Source: Gnetum montanum (taxonomy: Eukaryota > Streptophyta > Gnetopsida > Gnetales > Gnetaceae). From it: DNA of 64,000 nt. The notes below the pieces were generated by a model. That model saw only the letters and a list, made by a program, of their open reading frames with translations. It ran no database searches and had not been told where the DNA came from. Made by a program: the position numbers and the translations under genes. Shown here piece by piece: positions 1 to 10,400 of the stretch; within the stretch, counting starts at the first letter, position 1; every line of letters begins with the position of its first letter. The DNA lies in assembly GCA_015680685.1 (NCBI GenBank), contig MNCI01012713.1:1019068-1083067 (forward strand), written 5' to 3'.

Positions 1-218
1 ATCAACATTAGTTTTGATAAATTTTCCTTGATAATTAACCCTTTTCGAATCCCTTAGTTTTTGTTTAAGCATAAGGTGATGATAGCATACTATGCCCAAG
101 GCTATGAGGTAACTAAAATCATCAATTTCACATTATTTTGATCAATTACTATTAGTTACCATGATGTTCAAAAATAGGATGTTAGAAAAATTTCAAAGTA
201 GACATCCCTAGCCTCCAT
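1..218 (-). pseudogene. Start of D1 3' ORF (remnant)
   Basis: On the minus strand an ATG at 218 opens MEARDVYFEI and reaches a stop after about 16 codons. The same context, an ATG after TTAGTC followed by an F-rich start, occurs in D3 at 51478 (MGVQGPNFFDF). Both lie at the same place after the 3' module. I infer that this is the first exon or leader of the 3' ORF seen complete in element F. No domain is visible and the assignment rests only on position and similarity to D3. Confidence 0.3.
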
Positions 219-1650
219 GACTAATAAGCGTAACTTTGGAAGCACACAAGTTTTCAAACAATTGAAACCAAAGGTCTGATTTAGAAGATGGACAAGAAAT
301 ATTGAACTTGAAGGATATTTTAATAGAAAAGTAGGAAAAATTAAAAAATTAATTGAAAGTGATGAGAAGTAGTCCCAAAATTATGCATAAATTTAGAGAA
401 ACTATCATTGATGTTCTAGAAGATGTGAAGGTTAGTTCAAAGCCATGATCAAAAAAAGTTATGCAAGTGGATCCTCCCCAAAGCAGGCTCCTACCATAAT
501 GCTCTTACATAACCACTTCTATAGATGTTCATGGACACTTAAGAAGTTAAATGTAGACCATGCATTTATTGTAAACAACACATAATTACCATGGTTGGGA
601 TGTTGTACTATACTATACAAAATAAAAAGGCTCATAATCACATGAAGTAGTGAGGTGAATAATGGGATGAGAAGGGATTGTAGATATTTGGATGTAAGGT
701 ACTTAACCATGTCCACAATAGGTTCTTGTGATAAATATGATTAAAATAATCAACATACCTATTTGTCCAAGTTTAGACCAAGTCCATACCATGAAAAATA
801 ACCTTGCATTGATGTGTTTCATCTTGCCAACCACCATGAGTCGACAACCACCTCAAAGAACAATCATCACTCCAAAAAGAGAAGAAAAGAGAAGAAGGAA
901 GGAAGGGCGTTAGTTAGAGATGCATCTTTAAGCATGGGTAACATGTCTTTTTAACCCCATACCTAGTGCTTGTAGTTCATTATTATGTCTAAGGGGTGTG
1001 CTTTGAATTCCCATTATTGTTTTTGTTTTTTATTTGGATGGGAACCACACCATGATTAGACTTTTAGCTTCTTGGTATTGGTTGACAGAGGAGTGATGAT
1101 ATGTTGCAATAGGAGTCATAAACCACATGAAGGAAGACAAGAAGAGAGCCCAGCAAGTCCCCTTGAGGTCACACCCTTACCATTTCCACTTGGTCATTCC
1201 CTCTTTCTTTAAGGTACAATGATCATTAATTAATTTTAGTTTCATGAAAGAAGAACCAAATTATTTCCATGAAAAAGATCTTTTATTTAGAGAACTGGAA
1301 AGATGGATGAGGTGGTCTCATTGCTTTACACAATTACTTACCCGATCATCTTGATAGCATAGAATAAAAATCCAACACATAGCATTGACTTATGCATCAT
1401 GACTTGGAAATCTTATTAACAAAAACATAAAATACATTCATAAAACATAAAGAGAATGACTTAAGAAAAGAGAAAAATATAAAGAAAAGAAAAACATATG
1501 AAGAAGTAGAAAATTTTGGAAGAAATAGAAAAATGATAAAAAATTGTAAAACAAAAAAAAGGTGAAAAATACTTATTAGTTCTTGAACTAGGATGGAGCA
1601 TCTCCTCCATGACTAATCTTATTGTTGCACATTTGGAAGATGGACAACAC
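219..1650 (-). repeat. D1 3' noncoding module (copy 1)
   Basis: This is about 1.4 kb of noncoding element DNA. It matches 51485-52880 (D3) and 57985-59445 (E), where it follows the integrase or its deletion point. Shared landmarks are GGATCCTCCCCAAAGCAGGC near 472-491, a pyrimidine-rich block near 1150-1200, ACCACACCATG near 1044, and an A-rich tract at 1450-1560 before the conserved minus-strand GTCATGGAGGAGATG at 1600-1615. Short ORFs inside are not conserved between copies. Confidence 0.7.
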
Positions 1651-1707
1651 AATCTCCTGGTTATACACCACTAGTTTCCCATATGTCATTGTTACTAATT
1701 TAATTAA

Positions 1708-2166
1708 TCATGTGGTAGCACATCTAACATTGGTGATAGTCTCGTTTGGATCATTCAAAGATGTATCTTCATCTAGACTTGAAGTTATTTCCATTTTGGG
1801 GGATCCAAATGTGTTTGCTTCTTCTTCTTGATTTTCTATTTTAATTTCTAGGTCTCCATGTTTAATATCCTCTTTTAGTGTATAGTCAAAATGTAAGATA
1901 TTTGTGTCTAAGTCCTCTATTTGGTTGATTTTCTTAAGTCTAGAACTAATAAGCAAATCAATTACCTCCATGCATCTTTGAAAAAAATTTATATTTTCAT
2001 TTTTAAGCCACTTAGTGTCTTCTAGCTTAGTGGCTACTATGTAGGTTAGTTTTTGCTCACACACTTGTTTCTTAACTTTGTTGTGGGTTATGTTAATATT
2101 TTGAATTTCTGGTCCACAATTGCATGCTTTACTATTAGTGATGCATGGATTTTCTTGTCTCTTCAT
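1708..2166 (-). pseudogene. D1 pol remnant between protease and RT
   Basis: The remaining reading frame is 152 codons on the minus strand. It corresponds to the linker that follows protease in element E (62608-62336): both share the pattern VATKLEDTKWL against TATKLEGIQWF, a Cys-rich start and an acidic tail. In intact Athila-like elements the linker joins protease to RT, but here the frame stops and the noncoding 3' module begins within about 60 bases. RT, RNase H and integrase are therefore absent. No catalytic motif is present in this piece. Confidence 0.6.
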
Positions 2167-2169
2167 AAT

Positions 2170-3443
2170 GATAAGTTCATTGTTTATGTCTTGTGTTGGA
2201 GTGGTAATGGTTGTTGGCTTTTTGTATGATTAGGAGACATTGTTTTAGTGAGGAAGGTTGTTGTATCAGATTGGCCTTGTGCTAGTTTTGATGAGTTAGT
2301 AGGTCCACGAGTGTTATGCTTATGCATGGGAATCATCCTAAAGAAAGGGTGTTTCTAAGATTGTATGGAGATCTACTGGCATTATCATTTCTATGTATGT
2401 TTGTAGCACAAGTGACATTATTTCATTAATGTTGTGGTGTTGAATCTTCCTGTGTTGCTAGCTGTGACATATGATGGAGGGGAGATGAGAATATTGAGGA
2501 TATGACGGAGGATAGGAGACATGAGGTGGTGATTCTTAGAAGATATTCCAGGAAAATGATATTTAGGAGAGTGGTAGTAGTGCTTTGAAGTAGAGGAAGT
2601 AGAATTAGTTGGGGAAATAAGTTATTGAATGTAATATCCGTATGGGTCTGGCTAATAGTAGGGGTAGTGCTAGGTTGATGATGGCCTCCCCCATGATTCT
2701 AGGTTTTGCCACTGTAGTTGATAGTAGTTTTAAGGTTGATAACAAGTCCCACTAGGATAGTATGGTTGGTTGTAGGGCTATGTATAATTACGTTGTGAGT
2801 AAGGTAATTTCCTAGGCATTTGCTTTTGTATAAACTTGGGATTCAATGCAAAGCCCAATACTCATGTAGATGTAACATGACTTGGCAATAACCCTTTAGA
2901 TGGTCATATAAGCAAATTTCACATCCATCAGCATCTTCAGTGGTTGAGTCTATAGGCTCTTCTTCTACAATCATTTCCCTTTTTCTTTTGTTGTGATCAC
3001 TTAATTTGTTTTGCATTACTCTCTCCTCTACTGTTTCTAAGTAAGTTTTAATTTTCTCATCTATGCATTCTGACATCTTATCTAACCTTACTTGAATCTC
3101 ATCGATAGACTTTTGTATTGACAAGGTTTGTTGTGAAACCACCTCATTGAGAGTTCCCTCATTTTTATTATCATAGATATAGATCCTCTTCTTTTGAAGA
3201 GTTGGATCCTAGTGATATTTCTCAAAATTCTCTTGTTTACATATCTCTCCTTCTTCTTTTGCTGCATGCTTGATTAGCTTTTAGATCTAATGGATTTCTA
3301 GTTCATATAATTGACCTTGAGCATACATCCCAAGGGTCTCTCTTATTTGACTATGAAGCAAATCTATGATGTGGAAAAGTTTCTCTTCTTGAGAGAAACC
3401 ATGGCCTAGCCATTTATTTAGTAGTTCATGTTGTTCTTGTTTA
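2170..3443 (-). pseudogene. D1 gag, C-terminal part with zinc knuckle
   Basis: This is the downstream half of the D1 gag gene on the minus strand; the upstream half is at 22204-23090, separated by element A. At 3142-2843 it encodes a predicted coiled coil (IQKSIDEIQVRLDKM), an acidic stretch, and a degenerate zinc knuckle CEICLYDHLKGYC. The same order is seen in D3 (CEICQYDHPKGC, 54.4 kb). Downstream (2800-2290) the frame is rich in Tyr, Pro and Ser with PDPYGYYIQ, matching SNPYGYYVQ in D3. Gag would have formed the particle and bound the element RNA. Several stops and shifts interrupt it. Confidence 0.65.
3439..3443. repeat. Target-site duplication, left side of A
   Basis: The five bases GTTTA before the 5' LTR pair with GTTTC at 22199-22203 after the 3' LTR, a four-of-five match. 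Joining the two flanks restores the gag sequence seen without interruption in D2 at 28.86-28.99 kb. Confidence 0.6.
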
Positions 3444-4068
3444 TGAAACACCTCAAAAAATGCGAGGTCATTCTAGCCTCACCAAGCCTTGCAATCCATG
3501 CAAGCACTATGACAGTTCATCAGGAGGAGAACACTCTAAGTCTAGGCTGGCCAGTTAGGCAAATTTTCTACTTTAGGTGTAAACAGGCTCTACAGCTCAT
3601 CCTACCTATCCACCTAAGTAGCCTGCCTGGTCGACAGCCTGCTCAGAAATGATGCAGAGTTGGCAGCAGCATTCTAGGTGCACCAAAATAGTTCGACAAG
3701 TTTTCTAAGTCATGAAGTCTACTATGCTACGCTACACCTCGCCATGTAGTGTAGCAAGCTTCGGAAGACAGTTGTAGAACATAGTGCCACGCTACACTAC
3801 ACCACATAACGTAGCATAGCATGGTAATAGCTTCACCAACAGTTTCCCACGCTCAATTTTAAATCTTTCACCAATGTCCCTTTCTTCTAGGAAGTGCCAG
3901 ACCATGTCTACTGCTACGCTACACTGAGCTACAAGGCACAACGAGGTGTAGCAATCCTGCGGAAGAGACAGAAGGCAACTCGAAGGATAGAAGCAGCAAA
4001 GTTCACAAGTCATGCATTGTAGGAAGCAAAGTTGATAAAATCGGCAAAGCTTTCATGACTAAGGCTGG

Positions 4069-4118
4069 TTGCTATGCTACGCTATGCTATGTAGTGTAGC
4101 ATAGCATAGCAAGCATGC
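4069..4118. repeat. Imperfect palindrome in LTR A
   Basis: TTGCTATGCTACGCTATG is followed a few bases later by TAGCATAGCATAGCAAG, a near-perfect inverted repeat able to form a hairpin. Related smaller pairs lie at 3722-3760, 3786-3823, 3912-3951 and 4160-4192. The 3' LTR keeps a shortened form at 21115-21150. Confidence 0.7.
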
Positions 4119-4385
4119 ATCGCAGATATAGTAGAATGAACAACAAGATGTTATGCCAAGCATGCTATGCTACAAAGCATAGCAAGGCATGCAGGTGGTT
4201 ATGCGACATCAATGCACTTCACCTAATTGGACCGTTGGTACACATCTCCAAACATTGACAGGGCAATTACGACGTGGTAGGTTTACAGTTATAGCATAGT
4301 AGGTTCGCATTACAACGGTCTTGCAGATCCAACGGTCATATGCGGCATGTGTGGCGCCAGCAAGTCAACACGTGCTCTTTGGTCC

Positions 4386-4393
4386 TATAAATA
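4386..4393 (+). promoter_or_regulatory. TATA box of LTR A (5' copy)
   Basis: TATAAATA lies about 0.94 kb into the LTR, after CACGTG at 4370-4375, a G-box core. It is conserved in the 3' LTR at 21422-21429. Transcription of A would start about 30 bases downstream; this is inferred from position. Confidence 0.65.
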
Positions 4394-5166
4394 CCTCGAG
4401 AAACAACATTTAGAGAAGTTTAGAAATTTTGAATGAAATAGCTTTAAAGGGTTTAGAATTTTCTTGAAAACAACATTCAAAAGAGGTCCAATCCCCAATT
4501 CAGTTGGCACTCTTTCGCTAAGTCTCATACCCTTTCTTTTTCTCTAGCGTTCAAGCTCTCTCCCTGACATGTTGCAACAATATTGCAAGCTATCTATTTG
4601 ACACTGCAAAAAGTTAACGTTCTCAGCTGATATTTTGTTATATACCCTTTCTACCACCTTGGTATAATCCCTGTATTGTTAGCACCCAAGGCTTCCCCCA
4701 AGCGCACCACCTGTTCTATTCTCTATACGCCCTGGTTACTCTCGGGATCTCTGCACTTCATCACACTGTGCAACTGACTATATCCATCTTGACAGAGCAA
4801 GCTGTAGCTTTGAAGTGGTGCATGTTTCTAATTACATTTTACTTTATTTATTGCTTATTGTCTTGTTTGCATTATTTTTTTTGTTTTACTCACTTTCAAG
4901 CATTACTTTGCATTGTTATCGTGTTTTCTGCTTTATTTACCTTCAAGTACTATTATTCGCATTTCCATTCTATCTCAAAAGTATACATTGCAAAAGGCTA
5001 TATAGACACTGACGTAAGTCCTTGTTTGATCAACCAGACCGTTTAGGGTGCTCCGTATCCTCACACACCCAGCACGGCCCTCCCACGGGTATGAGGTCGA
5101 AACTATCGTGCCCGTCGAACCCTCAGTGTTTTCCAGCCACCGACATTTTTGGTAGCTATAGTTTTC

Positions 5167-5183
5167 TGGCACTAGAAGGAGGG
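5167..5183 (+). other. Primer binding site of element A
   Basis: TGGCACTAGAAGGAGGG lies six bases after the LTR end. It starts with TGG, as expected for pairing with the CCA 3' end of a tRNA. Element B has TGGTGCTAGAAGGAC at the same offset, so the two families use a similar primer. I do not assign the tRNA species. Confidence 0.7.
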
Positions 5184-5289
5184 CGTTTTAGTTCCTTTTT
5201 CATGTGTCACGGTAGTTTTGTGAGCCTTCTATACCATGATACACATAAGCGTAAACACAACACCCTCCTGCGGTTGTTTGCGCTTTGTG

Positions 5290-5893
5290 CGGTGCAGATC
5301 GGTCGCCTTGACGGTTCCTCGAGAGCCTTATAGAACACAAGGCCTTCGAGCACCAGCTAACTAGTTCTTTTATAGTTGTCTCACATGCATTCTATACCCC
5401 ATCTCATGTGGTACAGACCGATCACTTCGATGGACCCTCAGGGATCCTGCGAGATGCAAACCCTTTTTGATCGCTAGTTAGCTTGCCCGTGTTATGGTTG
5501 TCTTGCATGCGTTATGTACCCCATCTTGTGTGGTACAGACCAATCGCTTCGATGATCCTTCGGGGATCCTGTAAGACACAAAGCCTTCTTATTAGCTTGC
5601 TTGTCTTACGGTAGTCTCGTAAGCCTTCTACACCCTGATACACATTAGTGTAGACTTGACACCCATCTGTGGTTGTTTACATGTCGTGCGGTGTAGATCG
5701 GTCACCTCAAGGGTTCCTTAGGAGCCCTATGAGACATAAAGCCTCTAACGACCTTCCCTTTTTACAATAGTCTTGCACGTGCTCTGCACCTTAGCTCGCA
5801 CAAATGTAAATGTGACACCCTGTTGTGATTGTTTGCGCCTCGTGTGGTGCAGGTCGATCGCCTTGACAGTTCCCCTAGAATCCGACAAGACGT
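5290..5893 (+). repeat. Tandem repeats in 5' untranslated region of A
   Basis: Five diverged units share a core of the form GTGTGGTACAGACCGATCGC followed by a G/T-rich part, ATCCTG and ACACAAAG. The cores start near 5290, 5408, 5528, 5686 and 5836, a spacing of about 120 to 158 bases. The units are GC-rich compared with their surroundings and carry no shared reading frame. They fill the gap between PBS and gag. Confidence 0.7.
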
Positions 5894-5990
5894 AAAGATT
5901 CCTTTTCACAGTTTCTTTTGATTTTCATGTTCATTTGCACTCTTTGGCATAGCTTTTGTGGTTTCCTTTTGCATAACTACCTATTTAACA

Positions 5991-8493
5991 ATGGCTTTTT
6001 CAACTACCACTGCAAATGCCTTCAATGTGAAAGCCCCCTTCAATGTTGAAGTTCCCGTCATGGTTCAAGGTACTAATGCTGAACAATCGTTGAATCTGAC
6101 GTTGGAAGCACGTCGATATCTCAAAATCTAAAAGCGAGGACCTGAGGGATTAGCCCAGCAACATGAGCATTATAGTTTTCTTTGTGCAAAGGTGCAAGCT
6201 AATCTACCCTTAGATTTACACGAACTTGAAGAAAAACGTAGCTTCAAGTTCACTTACTGCAACAAGAAGAAATTTGTTCCCACTCCTGGTGTTTTGTTAC
6301 CTCTAACACAAGCATATTAAAGGCTTCTAGATTAATTAATCTAGTTAGCTAGGCTTAGGGAGAAATAGGACATCGCATCCAACCAGGATGACGTCTTTCA
6401 AGACGGATAGGAGGAACTCGATTCCCAATCTGACGAGGGAGGTCAGGCCAACCCCATTCCTGTCCCACCTACCTAGTTCTTTTGGGCCAACCCGCTATCT
6501 GTTACCACTCCCTTTATCATCACACCTACACTTCAGCGGCCTACAATTGCAACTACAATGGGTAGCCATGTCACATTCCCTGCGTATCATCATCCTTGTT
6601 CCCCTGTTGCGCTCACAACAACTGTGCCCCCACAAAATGTTTATCAGCACATTCTTGCAGTTCGTAATATGCCTATCATGGCTACCCTACCGCATGTTCA
6701 CACTATCCCTACTTTGCAATCGCACATAACTTCCATGCCAATTCCTACGTACACATCTATTCCACCTGCTGTGGCAGGCCCCGACCCATCCACATGGTGG
6801 ACCTCGTTCGCTTCTTCGTCTGTTCTACAATCATCGTAGATGTCTCACTACATTCTCTCTCAAACCTACCCAACCTTGCAAATGGTACATCCTAGCATGG
6901 AGCCATGGTTTGTCCTACCGGTGACCCAAACGGTCTATTCGGTGGCTCAACTCGCTATTACTACTTCGACAATACCACCCACTAGGTGGTGGACAATGCA
7001 AGTAGCACCTTTAGCAGGGGTGACCCCAACGACACTACCAATGAGTCAGCCCACCACCGCCATCATGTAGCATGTGGGAGCTGCCACTGCAGTCTCTCAA
7101 CCATCCATAATGTCGCTGGGTCTGGACTAAGCATTTCAGCTCATCCAGATCCTCACTAAGGAAATAAAATGCCTTAAAGCTGTTGGGTCCAACATGGTAC
7201 AAGTCACAGACTTCTATCAAGACGACCTTGTTAGCCCTGTAATCCCAGCTTTGACATTACCTCTAGGGATGTCTCTCTTGCACTTCACGAAGTATGATGG
7301 GGAGGGAGATCCAAACACGCATCTTGTCACTTTCAGGTCTAAGCCTTTGCTATTACAATAATGGTCGCATATAATCATTCGTGTTTTCACCTTGTCCCTA
7401 GCTGGGAAAGCCCTAGATTGGTACCACACGTTGCCACGCTCATCCATTTCAACTTTGGAAGAGCTTCTAATCCAGTTCATGACATGCTTCAAATACAACT
7501 TGAAGCCAGAAACCACACTGGATCAGTTGATGAGCATGAAACAAGACGCACTAGAACTAGTCCAAAAATTCATTCAACATTGGAGTGCAACCCTTAACAA
7601 AATCTTCGAGCCCATTGCATAGGCCCACGTGCTGGTCGTCTCTAAGGGTGCAGTAAATGACTTCATCAAGTCCAAACTGTACTATCTCACTCCTCACTCT
7701 CTCAATCAGGCTTTCATTGAAAACTAAGAGCATATAGGACGTGGCTGAGGTAAGCAAAGATCCGACCTACATCACTTACAAGAGCACCTTTGCAAAGAAG
7801 GACAAAGGTAAGGCCCCAACAACCATAGTGGCCACTGTGGCAACCGAGGGCAAGCCCAAACCTAGCAGTAGTGGTAGCAAGAATAACAAGAAATCAGCCA
7901 TACCTACGGCTAACCCTGTGCCCAAACTGGGTCAAGCACTGCAACCTACTGCACCTACGCCTGAGACGTTTGCATACATCAAACCCAACTTTGAGCACAA
8001 AGATCGCTCAAAATACACCCTGCTACCTCCCAAACCTTCAAAACTCCTAAAGCAACTATTGGCAGTGGGGTACATCCAACACAAGAAGATGTCGGAAGAA
8101 GAAAATGCAAGACATCAACGCTACTGCAAGCTCCTTAGGAATCCTTGTTTGGCCTTGCCCAATGTGCCTCCAGTTCCTAGGGGTTTCAGGCTAGATAGGT
8201 TTTGTGACTACCACCAACTATGTGGTCACACCACGGATTATTGTCTATCGTTGCAGGATGACATCCAATGATTAATCGATTTGGGGAAGTTGGTGTTAGA
8301 CAAAAGCAACCTAGTATGCCTTGAAAATCAATCTATATATGTCTACATAGATCCCCTCAATGCCAATAATGCCAATTATGTAATCAACGCCATCGGCATT
8401 AACAATGATCCCAAGCCACCCTTCCATCCATTTGTGATTCGTGTGCCTCAGTGTAGTGCACCAGCACCACCAATGGTTGGTCCAAGCTTGTAG
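5991..8493 (+). pseudogene. gag: Element A gag
   Basis: The frame opens MAFSTTTANAF at 5991 and continues, with stops, through a Pro/Thr-rich segment (6560-7070) into a retrotransposon gag domain at about 7270-7730. Recognisable parts are FTKYDGEGDPNTHLVTF, LAGKALDWYHTLP and LEELLIQFMTCF. A +1 shift near 7730 leads to a Lys-rich linker and a zinc knuckle-like CDYHQLCGHTTDYC near residue 460 of the combined frame (8200-8250), then LIDLGKL, as in Tat gags. The product would form the particle and bind element RNA. Stops at 6129, 7361, 7621 and 8270 replace expected Gln or Arg codons, as in IAQAHVLV. No intact product is possible. Confidence 0.85.
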
Positions 8494-8971
8494 CTGCCCT
8501 TCATCCTAAATGTCCCACCACGGGCATCCACCTTTGCATCGCCTATTGGCAAGGCTGCGCGGTCTTGTTAGTTAACACCTCTAGCTCCATTCGTCATCAG
8601 GTGTCTAACGTCTTCGATAGCCCCTAGCTCGCGCAATAGTATTAAACAACCTCCTCGCCCCATAAGGCGAGAAGCCCACTAGTAGCAAGACATTGAACGG
8701 AAGTACCATCAAGGGTATCCCCAAGCCTACGCCTTCGCCCCTCGCATTTGCACCTTCATCACCAAAGACAAATGTCAACACGGTTACGTAGCTTATACCA
8801 CCTGGTCGACAAGGATCTGAACCTAGATCCGAAGTCACCTCTCCTTGGGTGATTTGTCTTCTTGCATGAATCGTAGAGGAGAAAGGCATCAAACAAAGGG
8901 GCATCCAGGATCTTCTGGACACCCTCACCTAGGTCAAGTAAGCTCTAAAGAAAAAAAATTCTACACCGAGC
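8494..8971 (+). other. Gag-protease linker of A
   Basis: About 0.48 kb between the zinc knuckle and the protease. I see no domain. The plus strand is interrupted by stops. It probably encoded the Pro/Ser-rich spacer usual in Tat polyproteins. Confidence 0.4.
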
Positions 8972-9811
8972 TTGTACGACCTAATCATGGCATCTGTACC
9001 CCACCAAGAAGCTCTAGTCCACATATTAACGATGATTTCGGTCGACGAAAACATGCCAGTAGAAGAGGAAGCGATCAACTCAGTAATGCTCCCCTCTATA
9101 CTAGTAGAGCCCATGCCACTCCAATTAATTTTTTGTAATGATGCCATTAGGGAAGATCCCGAATGGGGTCAAGTAACTACGATACCTCTCTTCATCATAA
9201 TTCTGGTCAGCCAACATTGGATCCGAAGGGTACACGTTGATGATGGGGCCATCACAAACACCATTTCCTTCCCTATTGTGGATAAGTTGGGATTGGTTGA
9301 CCAGATCAAACCAACAATGACATTGTGTCTGAGGTCCTTCAACGGGGCACACATCCTAGTGAAAGGCACAGTTCACATAAACTTCGTAGTAGGGGACCAG
9401 TTCCCCACAGATGCAACATTCATCATAGTCGAAGAAATGCTCGGGTTTAACCTGATCTTGGGAAGGCCATGGTTAGCACAACTTAGGGCTGTCTCCTCTC
9501 CTATAAAATAGGAAATCCACTTACCATATGTGGGTAGGGAGATGGTAATCCGTGGTGATGAAGTGGCAACGTAAGCAATCAACAACATAAACATGGAACA
9601 GGGCTCAGAGGTTACGACCTCTAAGAATGAAGCACCTATTCATGCATGCATTAATCATTTAACTGAAGGATCAGCTCAACGAGTTGACTCCCAAATCAAA
9701 AACGCATGGGTCGAGTTGCCCTTCCAAGCGGAGGACAACGATGTGAACAAGTGCCTTGGCGAAACACCTTGGCCTTATGTTCTGATCAATCCACGATGGG
9801 TCAAGAAGTAG
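8972..9811 (+). pseudogene. Element A aspartic protease
   Basis: A 180-codon open stretch encodes a retropepsin-like domain, which would cut the polyprotein as a homodimer. The catalytic region is VHVDDGAITNTISF at about residue 90, where the family has D-[ST]-G; the second position is Asp here. Downstream are the flap region and NLILGRPWL, the usual ILGRPWL box ending the domain. After a stop at 9509 the same frame continues to 9811 with no known motif. It follows gag in the normal order but in a different frame. The altered active site and stops make it inactive. Confidence 0.82.
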
Positions 9812-9924
9812 CTACACACAGCGTAGCAACCCTACTTCTTCCTACCAAGTTGCCATCCCTTGTACATTTGCTGTTTCCTTGCCTTGTTAGTATGCCATCC
9901 TTTCAGCATGTTACACAATGACCC

Positions 9925-10180
9925 GAAATGGCCTAAAACTAGCATCATTGCTTTCTGCTTTATTAACATGCCGTTTTTGTAGCATGCTACGCTAATGGCC
10001 CAAACTGGCCTAAAACTAGTGTCATTGCTTTGTTTCTTTGTTAAAGAACTATCTCTTTTGGTAGTGGCTTGAAATGGCCTAAAACTAGCATTGTTGCCTT
10101 TCACTTTGACATGTTGCGCAACGGCCCGAAATGACCCAAAACTAGCAATGGCCCGAGATGGCCTAAAACTAGCATACGAC
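9925..10180. repeat. Minisatellite 1 of A (AAACTAGCA type)
   Basis: Five diverged copies of a unit containing GAAATGGCCTAAAACTAGCA occur at spacings of 20 to 80 bases. The last two are only about 20 bases apart. The core TAAAACTAGCA recurs in clusters at 15090-15520 and 19170-19430 of the same element. Confidence 0.75.
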
Positions 10181-10400
10181 AGCATGAAAAATTTACATAG
10201 TAAACAAGTTAACATAAAATTGGTTTCTTTTCTGAAGTTTTTTTTATTTCATTGAAAATTTTTTCCTATTGGAAATGTTTGCAAAATTTTGAAAAAAAAA
10301 GGATCCCATGCTATCATGGGGTGTCTCCGTTTGCATTGCCTTCGCCGCTTGCCTCCACTTCATCTACTTGTGCATCATCCACCCCTACATTGCCTTCTAT
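10181..10400. other. Spacer
   Basis: A/T-rich sequence with poly-T and poly-A runs (10237-10305), then a Pro/Ser-coding-like stretch. I see no convincing gene on either strand. Confidence 0.4.

Larger units (their letters stand above)
3444..5160 (+). repeat. 5' LTR of element A
   Basis: It begins TGAAACACCTCAAAAAATG and ends CTATA (CTACA in the 3' copy), giving the TG...CA form in the better-kept copy. It aligns with 20489-22198 along its whole length. It contains a run of GCTACGCTA and TAGCGTAGC motifs (3720-4200), a TATA box at 4386 and a T-rich stretch (4840-4990) before the U5 end. Confidence 0.92.

Noticed and set aside
216-218. GTCATGG-type sites at 218 and 51478 as polypurine tracts
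   Set aside because: They lack an LTR after them and instead open similar short frames (MEARDV, MGVQGP). Only the sites at 31249 and 50929 abut LTRs.
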